A stretch of 64,000 bases of DNA from Alteromonas lipotrueae (GTDB taxonomy: Bacteria > Pseudomonadota > Gammaproteobacteria > Enterobacterales > Alteromonadaceae): contig NZ_JAESDI010000004.1 in the NCBI RefSeq assembly GCF_019249215.1, positions 62,001 to 126,000 of the forward strand, written 5' to 3'. This document shows positions 51,943-62,376 of the stretch, piece by piece; position 1 is the stretch's first letter, and each line of letters begins with the position of its first letter. Made by a program: the position numbers and the translations under genes. The notes under the pieces are model-generated. The model saw only the letters and a program-made list of their open reading frames with translations. It was not told where the DNA came from and did no database searches.

Positions 51943-52593
51943 GTGCTACTTTCTCATAATAAACAGTTTCTCTTTGTACATATTGCCAAAACAGGGGGCA
52001 CGAGTATTCGAGAGGCACTTTCACAGTATCGCTGGGGACACCGCTACGCCATAGCACAATTTATCAGTAATAAAGTGAGTCAGTTTTGTGGTCACAAGAT
52101 TGGTAGCCGCTTTCCCCGCCATTCTCGCATTATTGCGGCAAAAGAAATGCTACCTGAAGAATACTTTCATGGATTGTATAAGTTTTCAGTGGTGAGAAAC
52201 CCTTGGGACTTGCAAGTAAGCTCCTACCATCATATTAAACGCGAACGGCCTCAAGTGATGAAAGGTCATGATACCTTCGAGCGCTTTATGCGATGGAAAT
52301 TTAATCCTGAGCGTCCATATCAATACCACATAGACACATCACTACAATTGCAAAGCGATTATCTTGTCGATTTACAAGGCAATTTGTTAACTGATTTTAT
52401 CGGACACTACGAAAATTTACAGGAAGACTTTGATGCTATCTGTTCGCACTTGTCCATTCCCACATCGATACTTCCCCATAAACGTAAAGCAACAGACAGA
52501 AGCCGCTATCAAGGGTATTACACGGATGATCTAAAGCGCTTAGTGGATAACCACTTCGCAAAAGACATTCAATTATTAGGTTACCGCTTTTGA
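51943..52593 (+). CDS. Sulfotransferase family 2 protein
   Basis: A 216-residue PAPS-dependent sulfotransferase-like protein. The 5'-phosphosulfate loop is FVHIAKTGGTSIREAL near residues 10-25, and the 3'-phosphate motif is FSVVRNPWDLQVSSY near residues 80-95. A YENLQEDFDAIC region matches the family's C-terminal half. It starts at GTG (51943), with AAGGA about 10 bases upstream. Relatives sulfate carbohydrates, often in surface polysaccharide clusters, but this one is alone, so the acceptor is unknown. It is convergent with the cyclase gene. Confidence 0.82.
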   Translation: MLLSHNKQFLFVHIAKTGGTSIREALSQYRWGHRYAIAQFISNKVSQFCGHKIGSRFPRHSRIIAAKEMLPEEYFHGLYKFSVVRNPWDLQVSSYHHIKRERPQVMKGHDTFERFMRWKFNPERPYQYHIDTSLQLQSDYLVDLQGNLLTDFIGHYENLQEDFDAICSHLSIPTSILPHKRKATDRSRYQGYYTDDLKRLVDNHFAKDIQLLGYRF

Positions 52594-52713
52594 TGTTAGT
52601 GAGAATGCTTAAAGGTATATAAGCCTAATGTGAAACACCATTGTATTATTTGAAGAGGCCAGTTCAATAAGCCAGTGCTCATTAAGTTAGCGCCCTCTTG
52701 ATATTGGATAGTG

Positions 52714-54312
52714 TTAGATGGGCTGTGATACTTTAGTGTGGTGCGCTTTCTTTTGTTCATACATTAGGCGGTCAGCCTCTTGAAGCAAGGCATCTAAGTT
52801 CTTGCACGACGTATCAGTTATCACTCCGCCTACACTCGCCGTAACGGGAATTTGAGCATTAGGCGTTTGAATAGTTAGGTTACTTAAGCGCGCTTTAATT
52901 CGCCCCACCAACCGTTCAGACTGACTACGGCTGTGGCAATAACTTAACACCACAAACTCATCGCCGCCTAACCTACCTACCACATCTCGTTCGCGACATT
53001 GGCGTTTGAGAATTTTAGCCAAAATACGCAGTACATCATCGCCTGATTGATGCCCAAATGAGTCATTAATTCGCTTGAAATTGTCCACATCAATAAACAT
53101 TAAGGTGATGTAACCACCGTGTCGATTAAAGTCATCCAAGAGTACTTTTGCCGCCCCTTGCCACCCGTCGCGATTGAGAATATGGCACAGCGGATCCGTA
53201 GCGGCACGCTTAAATGCTGCCATCCTGTCATTATCAAGCTTTTTCACTTTTTGCGCTGCAGCGAAAGCAAAAATTAACGCTTCTATTGTTACTGCTATGA
53301 TAAGCCCATAGCGCTGAAGGAACGGACTGAAGTCTTTCAAATAGAACCTAGCCAGCATAGCAACCATTATTATCGACACCCCCAATAATACTAACTTTGC
53401 GCAGTGTACTTTATGATAAGCCGCATAAAGTATGGCTGATAAAATACCAGCCATGATAACCAGAGTTAGTTTCGACATGACCTTGTTTATCATCATGCTT
53501 ACATCACTACTTAACACTAACTGAACGCTCACCAAAACTAATATGATTAGCGATAAATAGTGCAGTGCGCTTCTTTGCCACTTTTTTAGCAACGCCTTAA
53601 AATCGAGCAATTGATCTAAAAATCGCAAAGAAGCAAAGATGGTCAGCCCGGCAAAAAATACACTTAGCTGAATGCTATTTAACCACTGCACATTGGGTAA
53701 TAAGGTGTAAATTACCCCTTCCTGCAACAAGAAAAAGATGGCCGCACTCGCCACGTAGAAACTGTAGGAATAGAACCCAAGACTTCGCATGCTATTGCCC
53801 AGCACCCCAACATAAATTGCTAAGGCAAAGCAGAAGCCTGCAAATGCACTCAGTGTTAACGTATGTATGGTATTAAATGCGTAGAAATCAGGCACTGAGG
53901 ATATACTGGGGTACAGCGCCCTATCAAACTGGGCTTCTATATCTAAGTAGTAAGACGCTGCGCCAGTGGGAAGCATATAGGCGTGCCGCGCGCTCGGCAG
54001 TTCGATTGGCTGGGTTAAAGTAGGTGCTGCTGAACGCTGGGTTTCTAAGGTACCGGTTACAGAAGCATCAACCTCTAACCGATACAGCTCGGATTTATTA
54101 ATGAAGTTGCGGGGAAAATGGAATATATGCGGGTGTGCTAAATCACAGCTTAGTGTTAAACGCTGCTCGCCTTTCACCATTGGAATAGGTGTGCCCACTT
54201 TGCTGTTTAATGGTGAGGTTATAACGCACGACGCGAACACACTCTCACTGATAAAAATGCACAAAACTGCCATCAGTAATTTTACTGACCTTCTTACATT
54301 CAGGTCGCACAT
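52714..54312 (-). CDS. Membrane-bound diguanylate cyclase (7TM sensor + GGDEF)
   Basis: A 532-residue protein that should make cyclic-di-GMP. The signal peptide ends near SVFASC (residue 28). A periplasmic sensory part (about 29-145) is followed by about seven transmembrane helices (150-350), as in 7TMR-DISM sensors, then a short coiled linker (AAAQKVKKLDNDRM) and a GGDEF domain (370-520) with DVDNFKRINDSFGH and the intact RLGGDEFVV. RERD lies five residues before GGDEF, a canonical RxxD product-inhibition site. It is monocistronic. Confidence 0.9.
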   Translation of the reverse strand: MCDLNVRRSVKLLMAVLCIFISESVFASCVITSPLNSKVGTPIPMVKGEQRLTLSCDLAHPHIFHFPRNFINKSELYRLEVDASVTGTLETQRSAAPTLTQPIELPSARHAYMLPTGAASYYLDIEAQFDRALYPSISSVPDFYAFNTIHTLTLSAFAGFCFALAIYVGVLGNSMRSLGFYSYSFYVASAAIFFLLQEGVIYTLLPNVQWLNSIQLSVFFAGLTIFASLRFLDQLLDFKALLKKWQRSALHYLSLIILVLVSVQLVLSSDVSMMINKVMSKLTLVIMAGILSAILYAAYHKVHCAKLVLLGVSIIMVAMLARFYLKDFSPFLQRYGLIIAVTIEALIFAFAAAQKVKKLDNDRMAAFKRAATDPLCHILNRDGWQGAAKVLLDDFNRHGGYITLMFIDVDNFKRINDSFGHQSGDDVLRILAKILKRQCRERDVVGRLGGDEFVVLSYCHSRSQSERLVGRIKARLSNLTIQTPNAQIPVTASVGGVITDTSCKNLDALLQEADRLMYEQKKAHHTKVSQPI

Positions 54313-54525
54313 GGAAGGTTACTCGCCCCCAACAATCTGTACTGATGCAAGATCCAATTTGCATGGAATTACCTTATAAACTTCACCCTGACTAAACAAT
54401 ATGCGCCGTTAAAATTACAACACAGATTAGTCGGCATCACCTCTAAAACCGCCGTGTTGTATGCGATAGTCCATTAAAGGCTATTTTTAGTGTAGCTTCA
54501 AAAAATAGAACCTGCCAAATATCCG

Positions 54526-57500
54526 TCAATTTTCTGTCGCAGAGTAACGTTTTTCCAGCGCGCTTAATCCTACGCCATTTCGCTTTATCACTTTAAGCTG
54601 GGTAGGAATACGCTCTTTCATCGCTTCTATGTGGCTAATAACACCAATCATTTTACCGCTAGCATTTAGGTTATCTAATGCATCTAAGGCAACATCTAAA
54701 GTTTCGGCATCTAGCGTACCAAAGCCCTCATCAAGGAAAAGAGAATCTATGCTCGTTTTAAAACTCACTAAATCAGACAAGGCCAGCGCTAACGCTAAAC
54801 TCACCAGAAAGCTTTCGCCTCCCGATAGGGTTTTAGTATCGCGCACCACATCCCCCTGCCACGTGTCTAATACACTCAAACCTAAACTGTCTTTTGTGTT
54901 GCGGGTAAGCTGGTAACGCCCGTGCAACCTATCGAGTTGTTGATTGGCTAAACGAACTAAATTATCTAGCGTTAAGCCTTGTGCAAATCGTCTAAATTTA
55001 TCGCCGCTGGCTGAGCCAATAAGAGAGTGCAAATAAGCAATATCATCATACGATGTTTCAAACTCACGCATTTCATTGATTAAGCTTTGCTGTTTTTCAA
55101 TCGCCTGCCTATTACTCTCTAACTGTTGAGATAGTTGCCCTTGTTGTGCCAGTAACCGATCTTTTTCATCATCTTTCTCATTCAAACTTGCCTGTGTCGC
55201 TTCTGCAGTCGATTGTTGCCATTTCGTGGCGTGTTCATGTGCTAGTAAAGTGCTGTGCTTTTGCGTGGCGGTATTTAATAACAACTGCGCATTCTGCTGC
55301 TCACGCTCAATTAATTGCTTCCTTTGAAGTAAACGCTGGCGTTCTTCATAGGGCAATAATGCACTTAAAAATTCGGTTTCATCAGCAAACGGGCTTTGGC
55401 TTAATGCGGAATCGAATTCGACTTGCTTTGCTTCCTTGGCTTGTTGTTTTTCTTCTAACTCTGCAGTGAGTATTTTTAGTTGGGCGGTAGTATTTTCTAA
55501 CGCTCGTTGCACCTCGCGAAGGGCAGTGTCACATTCTTTATAGCGCTGCTCTTTTGCTGATAGGGTGTGCTGAATTTCACGTCTAGCAGCGCCAATATCC
55601 CCTTGGGGGAACAAATCATGACGTTTAGCACGTTGCGCTTCACGCTGGGCTTCAATTTCTTGAATACGTGTATTGTATAATTGGGCTTCTTTATCTGCAG
55701 CCGCTTTAATTTCACTTTGCTCAACCACTTTATCTTTAAGGGCTTTTAACTCGTGAGACAAGGTACTGTGCAGACGAGTTTTCTCTTGAAACGCTTCCAC
55801 ATCTTTATGTTTTTGAGCAAGCCACTCAGCCATATTGGCACCCGGTGTTAAACCCACGCTTTCAATCTCATCAATAAGCGTGCGGCGATTATGGGCAAGT
55901 GCGGTCTCAATACTAGATTTAGTCGTGTGGAAGTCGTCTAGTTGCCCTTCTAGTTGCGAGACTTTTGCCGTTAAAAGCGCCATCTCACTGTTTATTGATT
56001 CTATTTGCTGCTGATGCAAAAGCGTCTTATTTTTGGCTTCGGCTAATTTTTCCTCGCTAGCGCGTATATTGCTAAGCTGGGCGTTTAAGCGAGATTGACG
56101 TGCTTTGCAGTTCAGCTGAAGCTGGTGAAAAGACTCAACATCTGAAATAACAACGCTAGCCTTCAAAGACGTCATTGCCCCTTGCCAGTCGGCTTCAAGT
56201 TGAGAAAAGGCTGCGAGTGCTTCTGCGATCACCTTCTCGCACTGCTGTTTTTCGAACTCGGCGGTGTTGATTTGCTCTCGCTTTTGCGTACCTAGTTTCT
56301 CTATATTCTCAAGTGAGCGGGTTAGTTCGTCGCGCTTGGCAATGGTTTCAGGCACATCAATATTCATCAAAGAAGCATCGTGCTCAGTGGCACCGCACAA
56401 GGGGCATGCCTCGCCTTGTGAGAGCGTTTGGCGTAAATGTGCAAGCTCAGCATCTAACTTAATTAACGATTCAACGTCTTTTAAATGGCTGTGCGTGGCT
56501 TTATAACTAGCCACTAACTCTGCCCGCTCTTGTTCAAGGGTTTCAATATTGGATAACAATGACGTTAGTCTTTCAGACTTTTCAGTATGGCTATTTTTAT
56601 GATTGATATAAAGCCGCTGCCATTGTTCGCACGACGCAAGAACAGGCCAGTTATTATTAAGCACTGCGATATCTGCATTAACGCTGGCTGTATCACCATT
56701 ACTAAGGAGTTGATTGAGGCTAGATTCACACAGTGAAACGTTATCTGCGCTTTGTTGATGTAACGCCACCACATTAGTTTTGGCGTGTTGTTTCTCAGCT
56801 AAATCGGCCACGGCACCGTCTTTAAGCTGCTGCGTTGCGGTTATTTTCTTGGTTATTTCCGCTAGCGTACTTTCGTCATCGCTAAATCGAGCCGCTTTTT
56901 CTTTCCAGCCACTGATTTCGCCTGCCATCTTACCATTTGCCGCATGAACATTAAGGTAGGTGGTTAACTCATCCAGCGTGCGCTTTTTACCTTCAAGTTC
57001 ATCAGAGTATGCTTGCTGGCTTTCTTGCGCTCGGCCCTGCTTTATTTTCGCATCAGCTAGCGACTGCTGGTTTGTCTCAATGCGATTGGTAAGCTTATTG
57101 ATTTCAGTATCAATCGGAATGATTTGTTCGTTAATCAGGGTTTCAATACGCTGCTGGTCGGCTCTTGCTTTGGTAAAGTTCGCCTCACTGCTTTCAAATT
57201 CGGCCTGCCGAGTTTGTTGCTGGCTTTCTAAACCTGGCAGTTGCTGTTGTTTCAGGCTGAGATTGTTGGCAATACGCTGCACATCGTCACTTAGCTGACT
57301 AAGAGCCAAGTGGGGTAAGCGAAGCAATTCCGCCGGCTCACCAGCAACTAATAGCGCTAGTTCGCCTTTTGCCTGCTCGAAAATGTTATTTGCTTCAACT
57401 AATGCCGCGTTCGCCTTAGTAAGCTCTTGTTGATTTTGCTCACACGCCTGTTGCCATTGCAACTGTTCTCGTAGCGAGACAATCTCGGTATTTACAGTAA

Positions 57501-58197
57501 GTAGCTGGGTTTTAAATTGGTCCAGCTGCGAACTAAGTTCGCTATGTTGCGCTTCACTGAGTAATGCTACGCCTTCCAGTTTTAGCTTGAATTCCCGTTT
57601 TGTGGTTTCTGCTGCCTTATATTTCTCATGAATCGCTTGAGATAACTGACCATAAATTTCTGTGCCAGTAAGCTCTTCTAATAATTCAGCCCTATCGCCT
57701 TCGTTTGCATTTAGAAAGGCCGCGAAGTCGCCTTGGGAGAGCATCATTGATTTTGTAAAGCGCGCAAAGTTAAGACCCGTCAGGCGTTCAATCTCTTCAC
57801 ACTTGGGTCTGACTTGGGTGGCCAACACTTTGCCAGATTCTACTTCTGCTAATTCCACGTCAGCAGACTGCAAATTACCATCAGCCTTCCCTCTAGCGCG
57901 CCGCATACTCCAAAACGCGCGATACGCTTTGCCCTTTATATCGAATTCAACTTCAGCTAAGCACTCTGACGTACCACGGGTCATAATATCGTTCGAGGTA
58001 GTCGAAATAGTGCCCAAGCGCGGCGTTTGGTGATAAAGCGCTAAACAAATAGCATCAAGCAATGTAGTTTTGCCTGCCCCTGTTGGGCCGGTAATGGCAA
58101 ACAAACCGTTGTCGATGAAAGGAGACTGGGTGAAATCTATCTTCCACTCCCCTTTTAAAGCATTTAGATTTTTGAGCCTAAGGGTAAGAATTTTCAT
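54526..58197 (-). CDS. sbcC: Exonuclease subunit SbcC (Rad50-like)
   Basis: The ATPase arm of the SbcCD nuclease, which cuts hairpins and blocked DNA ends. The 1223-residue protein has Walker [13 protein letters not shown] at about residues 35-46, long coiled-coil arms with a zinc-hook CPLC at residues 598-601, the ABC signature LSGGESFLVSLALALALSD and a Walker B region (SLFLDEGFGTLD). The length is slightly above E. coli SbcC (1048) because of longer coils. Its start overlaps the stop of sbcD as ATGA, showing translational coupling with its nuclease partner. Confidence 0.96.
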   Translation of the reverse strand: MKILTLRLKNLNALKGEWKIDFTQSPFIDNGLFAITGPTGAGKTTLLDAICLALYHQTPRLGTISTTSNDIMTRGTSECLAEVEFDIKGKAYRAFWSMRRARGKADGNLQSADVELAEVESGKVLATQVRPKCEEIERLTGLNFARFTKSMMLSQGDFAAFLNANEGDRAELLEELTGTEIYGQLSQAIHEKYKAAETTKREFKLKLEGVALLSEAQHSELSSQLDQFKTQLLTVNTEIVSLREQLQWQQACEQNQQELTKANAALVEANNIFEQAKGELALLVAGEPAELLRLPHLALSQLSDDVQRIANNLSLKQQQLPGLESQQQTRQAEFESSEANFTKARADQQRIETLINEQIIPIDTEINKLTNRIETNQQSLADAKIKQGRAQESQQAYSDELEGKKRTLDELTTYLNVHAANGKMAGEISGWKEKAARFSDDESTLAEITKKITATQQLKDGAVADLAEKQHAKTNVVALHQQSADNVSLCESSLNQLLSNGDTASVNADIAVLNNNWPVLASCEQWQRLYINHKNSHTEKSERLTSLLSNIETLEQERAELVASYKATHSHLKDVESLIKLDAELAHLRQTLSQGEACPLCGATEHDASLMNIDVPETIAKRDELTRSLENIEKLGTQKREQINTAEFEKQQCEKVIAEALAAFSQLEADWQGAMTSLKASVVISDVESFHQLQLNCKARQSRLNAQLSNIRASEEKLAEAKNKTLLHQQQIESINSEMALLTAKVSQLEGQLDDFHTTKSSIETALAHNRRTLIDEIESVGLTPGANMAEWLAQKHKDVEAFQEKTRLHSTLSHELKALKDKVVEQSEIKAAADKEAQLYNTRIQEIEAQREAQRAKRHDLFPQGDIGAARREIQHTLSAKEQRYKECDTALREVQRALENTTAQLKILTAELEEKQQAKEAKQVEFDSALSQSPFADETEFLSALLPYEERQRLLQRKQLIEREQQNAQLLLNTATQKHSTLLAHEHATKWQQSTAEATQASLNEKDDEKDRLLAQQGQLSQQLESNRQAIEKQQSLINEMREFETSYDDIAYLHSLIGSASGDKFRRFAQGLTLDNLVRLANQQLDRLHGRYQLTRNTKDSLGLSVLDTWQGDVVRDTKTLSGGESFLVSLALALALSDLVSFKTSIDSLFLDEGFGTLDAETLDVALDALDNLNASGKMIGVISHIEAMKERIPTQLKVIKRNGVGLSALEKRYSATEN

Positions 58198-59540
58198 AGG
58201 TTCCCCTCACTTGCAGGTGAGGTATTAACAGGTGCGTTATTTTGCTTTTCATCAATAGCGCTGTTCACATCGGTAGCATTGGCATTATCTGCGGCTTCAT
58301 TGCCCTTATGTGATAACTGCACATCGTCTACCACCTGCTCGAACAAGGTTTGTATTCGCTGTTTGCGTTGTTGGTCGTCGTCAGACTCAAACGCTTCCAG
58401 TGACAATCTTGCATCAAAAACCTCATGCACAGACAACTCACTTAAGTTAACCTTATTTTCTGCTGAAATAGCGCTGGCTCTTTGTTTACGCATTCGCTTT
58501 AATTGCAAAATTTCCGCGGGCTTGTCATCTATTAATGCTTGAATACGCTGCTGTAGGTCGGTTAAGTAATCTTGGGTTTCTACTTCAATACACAGCCATG
58601 CAGGGTGCTCTGCGCTTGCGGCTTGCATTACCTCGTTTTGCTTTAAGGCAAGCTCAATATCCTCTAAGTTACCTCGTAAAACTGCCATCGCTTGAAAGCG
58701 GGGAATAGGTTTACTTTCTACCTGCACTAATGTTTTGTTTTCGAACGTGGCTATCAATACTTGTTTTTGTGACTTTAGTTCATCGAAGCTTAACGGAAGA
58801 GGCGAGCCAGAATATCGAATATGGTCGCACCCTGCCACTTTTTGGGGTCGGTGAATGTGGCCAAGCGCAATATAATCTGCCGGAGGAAACCCTTCGGCTG
58901 AAAAACCCTCTAGTGTTCCTATATAAATGTCGCGCACACTTTCACTTTCACTCACCCCTAAAGCCGTTAAGTGTCCAGTGGCAATAATTGGCACTTCTAC
59001 ATGCAATTCCTTGCGTTTATCTAACGCAATCTGAAAAAGGTTGACGTAGTGCTGCTTTATAGCCTCGCCCAGCGCCTGACGTTTTTCAATTGCCGATTCT
59101 CCTGCTTCGCTTCTTAAAACATCCCGAGCACGGATAAAAGGCACAGCACACAGTATTGCGCCTATTTCCCCACCCCTGGTGTGTAAAGGCAGTACTTGCG
59201 CTTCGCTATCGCCATAGGTGCTAGCAATAACATGGCAGTTTAGGTAAGACAGTAACTCCCTGCTTTCATTTAATACCGACACCGAGTCATGATTGCCCCC
59301 TAATACCACTAAAGTGCATCCCATACCCTGAAAATCACCCACTAGTTGATGATACAGCTCCCGTGCGTAACTTGGCGGTGTACCAGTGTCAAAAATATCA
59401 CCGGCCACAACAACAGCATCTATATTTTCTTGATCAACCACCCCAAGCAGCCACTTAAAAAATTGCTCATGTTCATTCTTGCGACTTTTAGTAAAGAAAC
59501 TTTGGCCTAAGTGCCAATCTGAGGTGTGAAGAATTTTCAT
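58194..59540 (-). CDS. sbcD: Exonuclease subunit SbcD (Mre11-like)
   Basis: The metallophosphoesterase nuclease of SbcCD. The motifs are TSDWHLGQ (residues 6-13), VVVAGDIFDTG, LGGNHDS, TGHLTALG and LGHIHRPQ. The 448-residue protein is longer than E. coli SbcD (400). The extra residues are a hydrophilic, Asn/Asp/Ala-rich C-terminal tail (after about residue 415) with no known domain. It lies directly upstream of sbcC in a two-gene operon. Confidence 0.96.
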   Translation of the reverse strand: MKILHTSDWHLGQSFFTKSRKNEHEQFFKWLLGVVDQENIDAVVVAGDIFDTGTPPSYARELYHQLVGDFQGMGCTLVVLGGNHDSVSVLNESRELLSYLNCHVIASTYGDSEAQVLPLHTRGGEIGAILCAVPFIRARDVLRSEAGESAIEKRQALGEAIKQHYVNLFQIALDKRKELHVEVPIIATGHLTALGVSESESVRDIYIGTLEGFSAEGFPPADYIALGHIHRPQKVAGCDHIRYSGSPLPLSFDELKSQKQVLIATFENKTLVQVESKPIPRFQAMAVLRGNLEDIELALKQNEVMQAASAEHPAWLCIEVETQDYLTDLQQRIQALIDDKPAEILQLKRMRKQRASAISAENKVNLSELSVHEVFDARLSLEAFESDDDQQRKQRIQTLFEQVVDDVQLSHKGNEAADNANATDVNSAIDEKQNNAPVNTSPASEGNL

Positions 59541-59728
59541 GTAAGTTGACTCTAAAATGCAGTTAAAAATGGATAAAAAGTGTTCAAGTATAAAAAAATA
59601 GTAATTTTGAACGTTTAGTTATTAAATGACATACCCAAAAAAGTACTAATTTCATCTATTGTCTAAACGCGTTTTAAAATTAACCGTTCTATACTCTCCG
59701 TACTTTATTAGAGATTAACGGAGCCATC

Positions 59729-61027
59729 ATGTTTGTATCCAGTTCACGATATAATAAGGAAGTTGCTTCACTCACGGATGAGAACGCCAGCTTAGCAGCT
59801 ACGCTAAGTGCATTGAAAGATAACCTTGCGTACGCGGTTTATTCAGAAAGAGGAGATTGTCTGTTTGCATCGTCTCCGCTTTTAAATATTTTAGCGCGCC
59901 CCAATACGGCTACGACTTCTTTCAACCACAAAGATCTTCGTGTCCCAGGTATTCAGAGTGATAACGATTATCGTATATTTTGGCAGTCGTTGGTAAATGG
60001 AGAATCTTACACGAATACCGTTGCGATGAAAGCAGAGACCGGCGAAACAAAGTGGCTGAATGCCAGCTATGTAAATGTGGTAAATAATAACGGCGTTGAA
60101 ATTCATGCTGTTTATCATGATGTTACCGAGCAAGAAAATGCACTATTTTCTGGAAAGTCTATTACCGACGCACTTAACAAATCGATGGCCGTTATCGAGT
60201 TTGAACCAGATGGCACCATTGTTACTGCCAATGAAAACTTTACCGCGACCGTTAAATACAGTCTTGATGAGATCAAAGGTAAACACCATCGCATGTTCTG
60301 TAAAGACGACTTTTATCAGAACAACCCACAGTTTTGGCAAAACCTAGCAAGTGGTCAATTCTCTTCGGGAAGTTTTGAGCGTATCAACGCTGATAGAGAA
60401 ACTTTATGGCTCGAAGCAACGTACAACCCCGTTTTTGATGGCGCGGGAAAAGTGGTGAAGGTAATTAAGTTTGCTTCAGATGTTACCGCCCAGGTTCAAG
60501 AAAAGCATGCTATTGCGCAAGCCGCCGAGCTTGCTGTATCTACCGCAGAAGAAACGTCGCAAATTGCCTCAGATGGCGCCTCTTCTCTTCAACGTAGTAT
60601 TGATGTATTCCAAGTTGCGTTAGACGAAGTTGATCAAACTAATAAGTTAATGCACGAACTCAGTGAGCAATCGCTGAAAATTGAAACTATCGTAACCACA
60701 ATTAGCGGAATTGCCGATCAGACCAACCTTCTTGCACTGAATGCTGCTATTGAAGCGGCCCGCGCAGGCGAGCAAGGTCGTGGCTTCGCCGTAGTTGCTG
60801 ATGAAGTTCGTCAACTTGCACAGCGTACTAGTGATTCAACAGTAGAAATTGAATCTGTAGTGGCTGAAAACCGCAAACTTGCGAATAAATCGACGAGCAA
60901 AATGGCAGTAGTGAAGGACAACGTAGACCTTAACAGTCAGCAAATCACCCAAGTACAGGGTGTGATGGATGAAATCCTTAAAGGTGCGACAAACGTATCG
61001 GAAACGGTTTCAGGCATTCTACGTTAA
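59729..61027 (+). CDS. Soluble PAS-PAS methyl-accepting chemotaxis protein (BdlA-like layout)
   Basis: A 432-residue receptor with two PAS domains and no transmembrane helix, the layout of BdlA, the Pseudomonas biofilm-dispersion factor. PAS1 is at about residues 25-135 and PAS2 at about 150-265 ([53 protein letters not shown]). The signalling domain contains the tip [37 protein letters not shown]. It stops after the descending helix, so the output domain is short. It may sense redox or an internal ligand through a bound cofactor. It is divergent from sbcD. Confidence 0.9.
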   Translation: MFVSSSRYNKEVASLTDENASLAATLSALKDNLAYAVYSERGDCLFASSPLLNILARPNTATTSFNHKDLRVPGIQSDNDYRIFWQSLVNGESYTNTVAMKAETGETKWLNASYVNVVNNNGVEIHAVYHDVTEQENALFSGKSITDALNKSMAVIEFEPDGTIVTANENFTATVKYSLDEIKGKHHRMFCKDDFYQNNPQFWQNLASGQFSSGSFERINADRETLWLEATYNPVFDGAGKVVKVIKFASDVTAQVQEKHAIAQAAELAVSTAEETSQIASDGASSLQRSIDVFQVALDEVDQTNKLMHELSEQSLKIETIVTTISGIADQTNLLALNAAIEAARAGEQGRGFAVVADEVRQLAQRTSDSTVEIESVVAENRKLANKSTSKMAVVKDNVDLNSQQITQVQGVMDEILKGATNVSETVSGILR

Positions 61028-61115
61028 TGTAAAGTAGTTTCTAGTAAAGTAGTAAAACACAAAACGTTGTTGTACCTGTATTTAGCCTAACGCGAAATTC
61101 AGTTACAATGACGTG

Positions 61116-61721
61116 ATGTCGTATCCCGTCCCCGCTCAACAGATTGAAACCCTGTACGAGATTAAAAAAAGTAAGTTTATTGCCTTTGCCGCTTTCGCCG
61201 ATAGCCGCGAAGCCGCTATGGCACACCTCGCAAATGTAAAGCAACAATACCCAGATGCTCGCCATCATTGTTGGGCGTATTTACTTGGTAATCCCCATTC
61301 CCCATCCAGCGCAGCAATGGCCGACGACGGCGAACCAAGTGGCACAGCCGGAAAACCCATTCTTAATGTTTTACAGCACAAAGGTGTGGGCGATGTCATG
61401 GTGATTGTTACCCGCTACTTTGGCGGTATTAAGTTGGGTGCAGGTGGTTTAGTGCGAGCTTACTCAGCCTCGGCGCAGCAAGCTATGGAACAACTTCCCA
61501 CGCGAGAAGAAGTGCGTCTTTATGATGTCTCTATTAATATCGATTTTAAGCACGAGCAATTTATCCGGCATTTATGCGAACAATTTTCGGGCAAGGTAGT
61601 TAGGTGTAACTATGCACAGCACGTTACCGTTGATGTGCAATTGCCAAGTCACGCCATCGACGAGTTTCAAGAAAAAACTGCTGCCATGGCTATTAGTTTA
61701 ACGCGCTCTGACAATGACTAA
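61116..61721 (+). CDS. yigZ: YigZ/IMPACT family protein
   Basis: A 201-residue member of the IMPACT/UPF0029 family, related to yeast Yih1, which modulates translation control. Its bacterial role is not settled. The N-terminal domain has EIKKSKFIAFAA, ARHHCWAYLLG, DDGEPSGTAGKPIL and VTRYFGGIKLGAGGLVRAYS, the family's hallmark blocks. The C-terminal ferredoxin-like part follows. A GTG lies one codon upstream (61113), and I prefer the ATG at 61116. It is followed by a strong bidirectional terminator. Confidence 0.92.
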   Translation: MSYPVPAQQIETLYEIKKSKFIAFAAFADSREAAMAHLANVKQQYPDARHHCWAYLLGNPHSPSSAAMADDGEPSGTAGKPILNVLQHKGVGDVMVIVTRYFGGIKLGAGGLVRAYSASAQQAMEQLPTREEVRLYDVSINIDFKHEQFIRHLCEQFSGKVVRCNYAQHVTVDVQLPSHAIDEFQEKTAAMAISLTRSDND

Positions 61722-61781
61722 TCATTGTTGGTAATCCCAGCACTTATCTAAAATATGTAACGAGAATTTATGACGAGCATT

Positions 61782-61806
61782 AAAAAGCCCGCTCAGCGGG
61801 CTTTTT
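61782..61806. terminator. Strong bidirectional terminator
   Basis: AAAAAGCCCGCT-C-AGCGGGCTTTTT is a perfect 12-bp inverted repeat whose A and T runs allow termination of both yigZ (+) and the convergent peroxiredoxin-like gene (-). Confidence 0.93.
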
Positions 61807-61839
61807 GTTCTTAAACATTCCATATAGCGGCGATATTAA

Positions 61840-62376
61840 CTATCCGTTAAAGGTGCCGCGAATTGGGTAATCATTTTCTGGGTCGCGAATAAATTCCAAT
61901 CCGGATACCAGCTGTTCTAAATCAGGGCGTACAAAAGGTGCATTCGCCAACTCACTGATTTGAATTGTGTTGTTTTGATTTAAAATAAACAAGGCAGGCT
62001 CAGCGAAATTATGGTCGGTTTCCTTTTCGCTGCGAGGCACAGAAATATACAAACCTAACCCTTTCATATCATCTTCGCTTAAACCCGAAGCAATAGGGAA
62101 CGTAATCGATAAGTCTTCAAGATGCTCATTCAACTGAGATTGACTGTCAGCAGATACCGCGATTACATCAACGCCTAGCGCTAACAAACGCCCTTTGTAG
62201 TCTTCAAGCGCGTTTAGATACTTGGTACAAATTGGACAGTGCTTACCACGGTAAACAACCACCATCTTCCAATCGCAACCTTCACGTTTGTTGCTTAATG
62301 AAACGGCCTCACCAGTGCTCAGTGTTACCTGCACATCGGGAAATGAGGAATCAGGTTGTAGTTTTTGCGTATACAT
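61840..62376 (-). CDS. Peroxiredoxin-like (AhpC/TSA family) protein
   Basis: A 178-residue thioredoxin-fold protein. The active-site region is VVYRGKHCPIC (C47, C50), a CxxC in place of the T-x-x-C of classical peroxiredoxins. It is followed by LGVDVIAVSADSQSQLNEHL and FPIASGLSEDDMKGLGLYIS, all typical of the AhpC/TSA superfamily. It has no signal peptide. The CxxC suggests thiol-disulfide exchange or an atypical 2-Cys peroxidase. The substrate is unknown. It is monocistronic and ends at the shared terminator. Confidence 0.85.
   Translation of the reverse strand: MYTQKLQPDSSFPDVQVTLSTGEAVSLSNKREGCDWKMVVVYRGKHCPICTKYLNALEDYKGRLLALGVDVIAVSADSQSQLNEHLEDLSITFPIASGLSEDDMKGLGLYISVPRSEKETDHNFAEPALFILNQNNTIQISELANAPFVRPDLEQLVSGLEFIRDPENDYPIRGTFNG

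Noticed and set aside
51632..52054. A 140-residue + strand frame across the nagK-sulfotransferase interval
   Set aside because: Its middle is a low-complexity translation of a polypyrimidine tract, its end overlaps the sulfotransferase gene by 112 bp, and no family resemblance is seen.
54629..54916. A 95-residue + strand frame and similar ones through 55-58 kb
   Set aside because: All are antisense to sbcC, which is complete and well supported.
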